Assembly: GCA_018969455.1 (NCBI GenBank)
Contig: JAGWYI010000310.1
Coordinates: 1 to 5,485, forward strand
Length of the DNA: 5,485 bases
Reading direction: 5' to 3'
DNA from: Bacteroidota bacterium
Lineage (GTDB): Bacteria > Bacteroidota > Bacteroidia > Chitinophagales > Saprospiraceae
Shown piece after piece: positions 1-4,375 of the stretch. A program made the translations under genes and the position numbers. The notes beneath the pieces were generated by a model, which saw only the letters and a list, made by a program, of their open reading frames with translations, was not told the origin of the DNA and ran no database searches. Position 1 is the first letter of the stretch. Every line of letters starts with the position of its first letter.

Positions 1-857
1 TGCACCGCTTTTTGGAGGGATGCCAGTTTGTCGGAATCGGTTGGAATAAATTCCTGTGCCACGTAACCCTTGTAACCGGTTTCAAAAATGGCGCGCATGA
101 TGGCCGGATAATACAACTCCTGCCGATCGTCAATTTCATGCCGACCGGGTACACCGGCCGTATGATAGTGTGCAATAAAGGCGTGGTAGTCGCGTATATT
201 CCGAATTACATCACCTTCATTGATTTGCATATGGTAAATATCATAAAGTAACTTGAAGTGCTCGGAGCCCAGCGCCTTGCACAAAGCCACGCCCCAGGCG
301 GTGTGGTCGCACATGTAGTCTTTATGGTCAATTTTACTGTTGAATAACTCCATACAAAGCACCACGCCATGCTTTTCAGCAAGGGGTAGCACTTGTTTTA
401 GGCCAATTACACAGTTGGCGAGCCCGATTTCATCGCTCATCCCGTTCCGGTTGCCACTAAAGCAAATGAGATTTTTATACCCGGCAGCGGCCACTTTCGG
501 AATCATTTTGCTGTAATTATCGATCAATTGCGCATGATACTGAGGATCGTTCCAGCCATTTACCAAATTGATTTCGGCGCCGTTGCACATGGAGGAATAG
601 AGGCCATACTTTTCAAGCGTGGGCCAATCGGCCGGGCCTACCAGGTCGATGGCGGTGATACCCATGGGAATGACCGCTTTACACAGGTCTTCAACGCTCA
701 ACTGGCTGAAACACCAGCGGCAAACAGCGTGTTGAATGTTACCTTTCATAACTGGAAATGCGGGCTGCTCGTTTTTGCCAAAAATAAATCGGGGCTGCGC
801 AGAGAGGGCAGCCGTTCCGGCAAGGAGTGTTTTAATTGCACGACGACGTGTCAACAT
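1..857 (-). CDS. Tat-exported TIM-barrel sugar isomerase/epimerase, hydroxypyruvate isomerase-like (3' end cut by window edge)
   Basis: The frame is open from ATG at 857 to base 1: 285 codons plus two bases without a stop. Family members with a leader are usually a little under or around 300 residues, so only a short tail is missing. The N-terminus has a twin-arginine signal, TRRRAIK at residues 3-9 followed by a short Ala/Leu/Gly segment, so export to the periplasm is expected. The rest reads as an AP-endonuclease-2/xylose isomerase-like TIM barrel. Likely metal ligands are E170 (CMELFNS), D206 (LLYDIYH), H232 (HYHTAG) and E269 (VAQEF). Their spacing matches the E-D-Q/H-E tetrad known from Hyi and D-tagatose 3-epimerase. 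The VPGRHE motif at 236-241 is typical of the hydroxypyruvate isomerase group. The family interconverts keto/aldehyde or epimeric sugars and sugar acids; the true substrate cannot be read here. It lies 163 bases downstream of the transporter on the same strand. No Shine-Dalgarno site is visible. Confidence 0.88.
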   Translation of the reverse strand, partial: MLTRRRAIKTLLAGTAALSAQPRFIFGKNEQPAFPVMKGNIQHAVCRWCFSQLSVEDLCKAVIPMGITAIDLVGPADWPTLEKYGLYSSMCNGAEINLVNGWNDPQYHAQLIDNYSKMIPKVAAAGYKNLICFSGNRNGMSDEIGLANCVIGLKQVLPLAEKHGVVLCMELFNSKIDHKDYMCDHTAWGVALCKALGSEHFKLLYDIYHMQINEGDVIRNIRDYHAFIAHYHTAGVPGRHEIDDRQELYYPAIMRAIFETGYKGYVAQEFIPTDSDKLASLQKAV

Positions 858-1020
858 GCCTTTAATTGTTGGAATGAACAATCGGTATATTGTTTCATCG
901 GCCTAATTCGGTTGGGCGCGGTGAAGGTGCAACAAAATTCTTAACCGTCCAATGGGTGTATGCAAAATTTTACATGGATTCTGCCAACGAAGCATTTATA
1001 CACCTGTTCGACAGATTTCT

Positions 1021-2190
1021 TTATTGCACTTGTAGGCCAGCGCGATGCCACAAAGCGCCTACCAATACCCATACCAGCGCGGCATACAGGGCAAACCCGG
1101 TTACCAATTGATATTTTTCAACCAAATAACTGGTTAGAACCGGCATCAGATAACCCAGGGAATACAATATGTTGATCATGGCTGCCGTGATGGCCGACCC
1201 AATGCGGTATTGCGTGGCCACAACGGTTATTTCGGTCATCAATGGGCCCAGGAAAATATCGGCTACAAATCCGGTTAAACACAAAAGCATTAAAAAGTAC
1301 CCCAACGCTGGATAAACAGGGATTAAAATAAATAAAGGCGTTGTAAGCAGAAGCGCCAGACCAACCACCCGCATGCGGCCGTATCGATCGCCCAGCCAGG
1401 CGCCAATGGGGTATCCCAGCGCCGATGCAACGGCAAACAGGCCGAAATACAAACCAATTTGGGTTGGTGAACTGTGAAATTGGGTGCTGAGATACAACGG
1501 TAAAGTGGGCTCCAATGAAGATATGAGTCCTACACCACCTACCAATAGAACCGCCAACAACAACATGTGCGGTTTTATTAAATTTCGAAATTGCATGTCT
1601 TTCAAAGGAATATGCTCCAAAACAGGCTCCTGAAGCAACAAAATACGCCCCAATAAATCGAGCAAAACCAAGGCCGAAACAACGCCAAATGTAAGGGCCA
1701 TACCACCCAGATCGAAAAGCCAACCACCCAGTGGCGGGCCTAACAGGGTACTAAAAGTCATACCCGAAAACACAATCCCAAATGCGGTTCCACGGTCTTC
1801 TTCTGAAAAATAGTCGCTAAGGAGCGCCATGCCTGCCGTCCAATTGATCGATGCGCCTATGCCCTGCAGCGCACGCGCAAGCGCCAGCGCCCGGAAACTG
1901 CGGGCAGTCATAAACAAAAGAGTGGCTCCAAGAAGGCTCAATAACCCGAAAATCATGGTGCGACGCCGGCCAATCAACTCTGTGATCCAGCCCGCGAAAG
2001 GTGCTGCAATCAAAAGGGCCGTTGCGTACAATCCGTACAGAAATCCCAACTCCGATTGAGAAAGTTGATACCATTCTGCAAATTTTGGCAGCATCGGAAC
2101 GATCAACGAATACACCAAAACATCAGTAAAAATGGCAAAGGCGACAATGACCAGCGCCCAGCGCTGTGCGGGTGTTTGAAGGAAAGACAT
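1021..2190 (-). CDS. Major facilitator superfamily transporter, MdtG/SLC18-like (drug or amine efflux type)
   Basis: This is an inner-membrane transporter of 389 residues with twelve hydrophobic segments, roughly at 11-33, 46-68, 78-96, 101-124, 134-158, 162-186, 208-230, 244-264, 275-293, 297-318, 331-353 and 363-382. MFS motif A is present twice: GWITELIGRRR at 67-77 and the cleaner GAWLGDRYGRMR at 263-274. Motif C-like GPPLGGW lies at 151-157. ARALQGIGAS (105-114), GPPLGG and LEPTLPLYL (226-234) resemble the SLC18/vesicular amine transporter branch, so proton-coupled export of a drug or amine-like compound is the best guess; the substrate is unknown. The frame is open upstream to 2409. I chose ATG 2190 because it precedes helix 1 by the usual short distance. 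ATG at 2271 is in frame, has GGAGG six bases before it, and would add 27 residues. The gene is divergent from the small secreted protein gene and may be co-transcribed with the isomerase downstream. Confidence 0.9.
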   Translation of the reverse strand: MSFLQTPAQRWALVIVAFAIFTDVLVYSLIVPMLPKFAEWYQLSQSELGFLYGLYATALLIAAPFAGWITELIGRRRTMIFGLLSLLGATLLFMTARSFRALALARALQGIGASINWTAGMALLSDYFSEEDRGTAFGIVFSGMTFSTLLGPPLGGWLFDLGGMALTFGVVSALVLLDLLGRILLLQEPVLEHIPLKDMQFRNLIKPHMLLLAVLLVGGVGLISSLEPTLPLYLSTQFHSSPTQIGLYFGLFAVASALGYPIGAWLGDRYGRMRVVGLALLLTTPLFILIPVYPALGYFLMLLCLTGFVADIFLGPLMTEITVVATQYRIGSAITAAMINILYSLGYLMPVLTSYLVEKYQLVTGFALYAALVWVLVGALWHRAGLQVQ

Positions 2191-2193
2191 ACA

Positions 2194-2201
2194 CAAAGGT
2201 A
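2194..2201 (-). promoter_or_regulatory. Bacteroidota -7 element TACCTTTG for the transporter
   Basis: Read leftward, TACCTTTG is an exact match to the Bacteroidota sigma-A -7 consensus TAnnTTTG. It ends only three bases before ATG 2190, so the transcript would start at or next to the start codon and be leaderless or nearly so. No TTG -33 element sits at the usual 17-23 bases upstream, which weakens the call. Confidence 0.45.
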
Positions 2202-2305
2202 TATCAAAACAAAAAGCGTATAGACCAGTGTAGTGGGAAATATTATGCGGATGCCCGCCAAAGCCTGCCATAAGATCCTCCGAAAAAAGGAGCTGCTTTC
2301 GACGA

Positions 2306-2313
2306 CAAATATA
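2306..2313 (-). promoter_or_regulatory. Alternative upstream -7 element TATATTTG for the transporter
   Basis: Read leftward, TATATTTG matches TAnnTTTG exactly. Initiation a few bases downstream would leave about 30 bases of leader before the in-frame ATG at 2271. That ATG has GGAGG at 2277-2281, rare in this phylum, and the GGAGG partly lies in a 4-bp inverted repeat (2278-2281 with 2289-2292). There is no good -33 TTG. This is a competing model to the promoter at 2194-2201. Confidence 0.3.
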
Positions 2314-2471
2314 GCCCATCGGTCGATTCAGATGTAACCTTTTTCCCGGATAAACTGTCTTTGCTTGTAACACCACCACAAAAAAACAGGCCTTTTCCCG
2401 TGTCAACAAATGCGCTTTTTTTCGCGTATTTTTTACAAAAAAAGTTAACTAAATGTTACATTTTCAATCTG

Positions 2472-2506
2472 TTGCAAGCGCGGAATTAAAAAAAGCCTTA
2501 CCTTTG
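2472..2506 (+). promoter_or_regulatory. Promoter of the small secreted protein gene (TTG ... TACCTTTG)
   Basis: TACCTTTG at 2499-2506 matches the Bacteroidota -7 consensus exactly, and TTG at 2472-2474 may serve as the -33 element. The 24-base gap is slightly longer than the usual 17-23. Transcription from here would begin near 2510 and leave a leader of about 20 bases before ATG 2532. The leader has no Shine-Dalgarno site and is A/T-rich, as is common in the phylum. Confidence 0.6.
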
Positions 2507-2531
2507 TGTAATAAATACAATAACTGCTGTT

Positions 2532-2882
2532 ATGAAACCAAAAACAATCCTGGCAATCCTTGCCCTGCCTTTCTTTTTCCAAAACCTTGCTGCTCAGGCG
2601 CCTCAATTCTGCGAACGGATGGACATGCGTTGTACCGAAACCAATGCGGTGTTGGAATTGAGCTGCGCTGATTGCGCAGCCATAACGGAAGTGCAACTTT
2701 ATGGCGATGGCGTTACGTTTACGGGCATTTATCATGGCGACGCCTGGAAAGAAAAGTTCCCCAAAAATTTGAATCTTCAAGCGGGCGATTATACGCTGCG
2801 GGTTAAAATGCAAAGTGACAAATGGAAAACCATGCACCTGTATGTGCCAAAGAAAAGAAAAGAGGTGATGGTGCTGAATTAA
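2532..2882 (+). CDS. Small secreted protein of unknown function with a CxxC motif
   Basis: I do not recognise a family. The 116-residue product starts with a clear signal peptide: MKPK, then a hydrophobic run at 5-20, with likely cleavage near AAQA at 20-23. No lipobox cysteine sits at the cleavage site, so it is probably a soluble periplasmic or secreted protein. The mature part is about 94 residues and has four cysteines, C27, C34, C45 and C48, the last two as CADC. The second half has alternating hydrophobic residues and strand-like stretches (ITEVQLYG, GDYTLRVKM, TMHLYVPK), which suggests a small beta-sandwich. The tail is too short and atypical for a type IX secretion C-terminal domain. 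The -7 element upstream, the signal peptide and the terminator directly after the stop all support a real single-gene unit. The opposite-strand frame at 2445-2837 is a shadow of it. Confidence 0.8.
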   Translation: MKPKTILAILALPFFFQNLAAQAPQFCERMDMRCTETNAVLELSCADCAAITEVQLYGDGVTFTGIYHGDAWKEKFPKNLNLQAGDYTLRVKMQSDKWKTMHLYVPKKRKEVMVLN

Positions 2883-2891
2883 ACACTAAAA

Positions 2892-2933
2892 ACAGGGGAT
2901 TTCGGAGAAAACGGTTTCCCCGGAATCCCCTGT
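2892..2933. terminator. Bidirectional intrinsic terminator between convergent genes
   Basis: ACAGGGGATT (2892-2901) pairs perfectly with AATCCCCTGT (2924-2933). Pairing continues inward through a T-G wobble and three C/G pairs, then after one mismatch through GAAA/TTTC around the loop ACGG. The rightward transcript continues as GGTTTTAAAA; the leftward transcript continues as TTTTTAG. It begins ten bases after the rightward stop and ends four bases before the leftward stop codon, so it can serve both genes. Confidence 0.85.
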
Positions 2934-2937
2934 GGTT

Positions 2938-3696
2938 TTAAAATAATTCCAACAGCTGTTGGTTTAAAATCTTGCCTTTTTCAAGGCATTCATAGAGCAG
3001 GGTGTCGCGCTGCCATGCTTTTATCAGCGAAACTTTATTGATGTTGGATATCCCGGAACCCAGGTAAAATTGCTCCAGTGCCCCTGCACTCCGCACATGC
3101 AGTTTCCTATTCGAAAATGGGCCTCGATCCATGATTTTATTTAAATTTAATTGAAACAAACAGCCTGAATCCCGCAAAGCAATAACATTCGACAAACCGT
3201 TTCGAAACAGGGATGATTCAGGCTCCACAAGAACAGGCGTCAAGCCGGATTTCAGTATTTGTTCCAGCAATTTGTGCTGTTGGCGCACGGGAAGGGACCT
3301 GGGCGGCCTTACCAGTAGTTTGCCCCCCGGCAATGTCCTGATTTCCTGCATCTCGATCGCTTTGGTCAATTCCGAATCCAGCAGGTATTGCGGAACGACT
3401 TTTAGCCGGGATGTAATGTTATATATAGGGAGCGCGGCGCTCAATTTCGAGCGTTTGGCATCGAGCATCTGATGTGTTTGGACCAGATCAGCGGCATGTA
3501 TCAAAGGTGTTATCAGGATATTCTGATATTTTAATCTGCTTAAATCCTTGATAATGCGCAAACACCTGCTTTGGGAGTGGCGGACTACTCCTGTCTCCGG
3601 AAAGACATACTCATTCATTTCGACAAGCAATGCTTCTCCGATAGGGGCATAGGGATTTCGAGGTTTTGAAGGCACCTTCAATTCGCTTAAGGGCAT
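2938..3696 (-). CDS. Divergent YwqE/CpsB-type PHP-domain protein lacking the metal ligands (probable pseudoenzyme)
   Basis: The 252-residue product matches the length and layout of the Bacteroidota YwqE/CpsB tyrosine-protein phosphatases of the PHP fold. Those normally dephosphorylate a BY-type tyrosine kinase controlling polysaccharide export. The best evidence is GCLFQLNL at 178-185, GLTPVLVEPE at 151-160 (family: GYKPVLAHPE), ILITPL at 60-65 (family: ITTPHI), VPQYLLD at 101-107 (family: AAEYYLD) and FYLGSG at 210-215 (family: DFLGSD). At each motif the metal-binding His, Glu or Asp has changed: the DxHxH position reads EMNEY (26-30), TPH is TPL, E is Q, HP is EP, and GSDxH is GSGIS. The frame is intact, so the fold may be kept for binding rather than catalysis. 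ATG 3696 places the first motif about 25 residues in, as usual. TTG 3756, also in frame, would add 20 residues. No kinase or capsule gene is nearby. The family call rests on pattern recognition. Confidence 0.72.
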   Translation of the reverse strand: MPLSELKVPSKPRNPYAPIGEALLVEMNEYVFPETGVVRHSQSRCLRIIKDLSRLKYQNILITPLIHAADLVQTHQMLDAKRSKLSAALPIYNITSRLKVVPQYLLDSELTKAIEMQEIRTLPGGKLLVRPPRSLPVRQQHKLLEQILKSGLTPVLVEPESSLFRNGLSNVIALRDSGCLFQLNLNKIMDRGPFSNRKLHVRSAGALEQFYLGSGISNINKVSLIKAWQRDTLLYECLEKGKILNQQLLELF

Positions 3697-3822
3697 GTTT
3701 TGATTTTTTCTAAAAAGAGAATGCTTCTGGAGCCGGATCGTAAATTCTTTACCCAAACCCTAACATGTTTCCGGATAAAGGGTCTTGTATTCAGGGTTAA
3801 GTAAATGTTTATTTTAAAAATT

Positions 3823-3852
3823 AAGCAAGCCAAACTTGCATCTGGCTTGCTT
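3823..3852 (-). terminator. Candidate leftward terminator or attenuator hairpin upstream of the PHP-like gene
   Basis: AAGCAAGCCA (3823-3832) pairs perfectly with TGGCTTGCTT (3843-3852) around a 10-base loop. Read leftward, the stem is followed by AATTTTTAAAATAAA, a T-rich but broken run. Rightward there is no T run. It lies 127 bases before ATG 3696. It could end an unidentified leftward transcript from the gap, or attenuate the leader of the PHP-like gene. Confidence 0.45.
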
Positions 3853-4016
3853 TCCAACTTTAAGAGCCATTTCAATATCTTTTTGTCGAAATGGTGCTAA
3901 TGCATGATGTTAATATACCATGACAGAACTGAAACACAATGACTTCGTAAAATTCATTGCTGCAAATTTCAAGGTACGTAAGAAATTGTATGCAGCCTGC
4001 TATGTGAAAAAAGGAT

Positions 4017-4154
4017 AGCCGGGCGGAATAAATTTCAGTTTTTTTTGAAAAATCTGCATAAAAAATTAAAAATCATAATATTGAATATTTTAATTATTTA
4101 AATTTGATGTAATTTACATCTAATCTGTAATAGATTACACATTTCAGCCCGGCT
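4017..4154. repeat. 8-bp GC-rich inverted repeat flanking an AT-rich core
   Basis: AGCCGGGC (4017-4024) and GCCCGGCT (4147-4154) are perfect reverse complements and stand out as GC islands in a strongly AT-rich stretch. Each also has the heptamer ATTTCAG close by (near 4031 and 4141). The two arms could close a long RNA stem or mark a boundary. With only eight bases, chance is possible. Confidence 0.35.
4099..4139 (+). promoter_or_regulatory. Possible -7 element with an overlapping operator-like palindrome cluster
   Basis: TAAATTTG at 4099-4106 matches TAnnTTTG exactly; TTG at 4081-4083 is slightly too close for an ideal -33. Its last base begins the perfect palindrome GATGTAA-T-TTACATC (4106-4120). 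This is followed directly by TAATCT-GTAAT-AGATTA (4121-4137). TGTAAT occurs at 4108 and 4126, with its inverse ATTACA at 4134. The predicted transcription start falls inside the first palindrome, a usual place for a repressor site. If used for the gene at 4376 the leader would be about 260 bases. Confidence 0.35.
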
Positions 4155-4316
4155 GCACCACAGCTGTTTGACCAACTTTGCAAAATTTTTTAATCTGACT
4201 TAATTCATGCTTCTGAACCAGGCTAATCCGGATTTTATTGGGCAGCCTCTTCATGTTTTCATTGCCTCCTATACCATTTTCTCAAATTTTGGGGTAAAGA
4301 AATGCCATTAGACCGG

Positions 4317-4328
4317 ATTCTGCAGAAT
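4317..4328. promoter_or_regulatory. 12-bp perfect palindrome upstream of the glycine-rich protein gene
   Basis: ATTCTGCAGAAT is a perfect 12-bp palindrome centred about 53 bases before ATG 4376. It could be a dimeric regulator site; no partner site or matching family is identified. Confidence 0.25.
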
Positions 4329-4375
4329 TCAGGAGCAATTCACAAAATATCAAGTACATAATTGACTGACTTGCG

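Larger units (their letters stand above)
2191..2531. other. Divergent intergenic region between transporter and small secreted protein genes
   Basis: This is 341 bases with no convincing gene of its own. The leftward reading frame of the transporter stays open to 2409, but the extra residues contain no recognisable domain or membrane segment. The region carries three exact TAnnTTTG elements (two leftward, one rightward). The right half, about 2405-2500, is very A/T-rich with several A or T runs. I see no tRNA, repeat array or riboswitch. Confidence 0.6.
3697..4375. other. Long AT-rich divergent intergenic region with several inverted repeats
   Basis: This is about 680 bases between the PHP-like gene (leftward) and the glycine-rich protein gene (rightward). 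I find no convincing coding sequence; the short frames in it have no start context or recognisable product. About 4030-4140 is extremely A/T-rich. The region holds a 10-bp hairpin (3823-3852), an 8-bp inverted repeat flanking the AT-rich core (4017-4154), a palindrome cluster (4106-4139), AATCCGGATT (4225-4234, inside AGGCT/AGCCT at 4220-4248) and ATTCTGCAGAAT (4317-4328). It may hold a regulatory leader or a small RNA, but no known RNA family is recognisable. Confidence 0.6.

Noticed and set aside
528..944. Plus-strand frame of 138 codons
   Set aside because: It lies opposite the clearly coding isomerase gene, has odd composition and no recognisable domain.
960..975. Imperfect palindrome ATGCAAAATTTTACAT between the transporter and isomerase genes, and a nearby weak promoter-like pair
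   Set aside because: The core is just AAAATTTT, there is one mismatch, and the -7 match has the wrong spacer length, so chance is the simpler explanation.
1118..1723. Minus-strand frame of 201 codons inside the transporter
   Set aside because: It is the same strand in a different frame; the transporter frame has twelve helices and MFS motifs, this one has none.
2445..2837. Minus-strand frame of 130 codons
   Set aside because: It covers the small secreted protein gene on the opposite strand, has no promoter or recognisable product, and would run through that gene's promoter.
3687..3875. 62-codon minus-strand frame overlapping the start of the PHP-like gene, considered as a frameshifted N-terminus
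   Set aside because: Its sequence does not resemble the N-terminus of the family, and the hairpin at 3823-3852 lies inside it.
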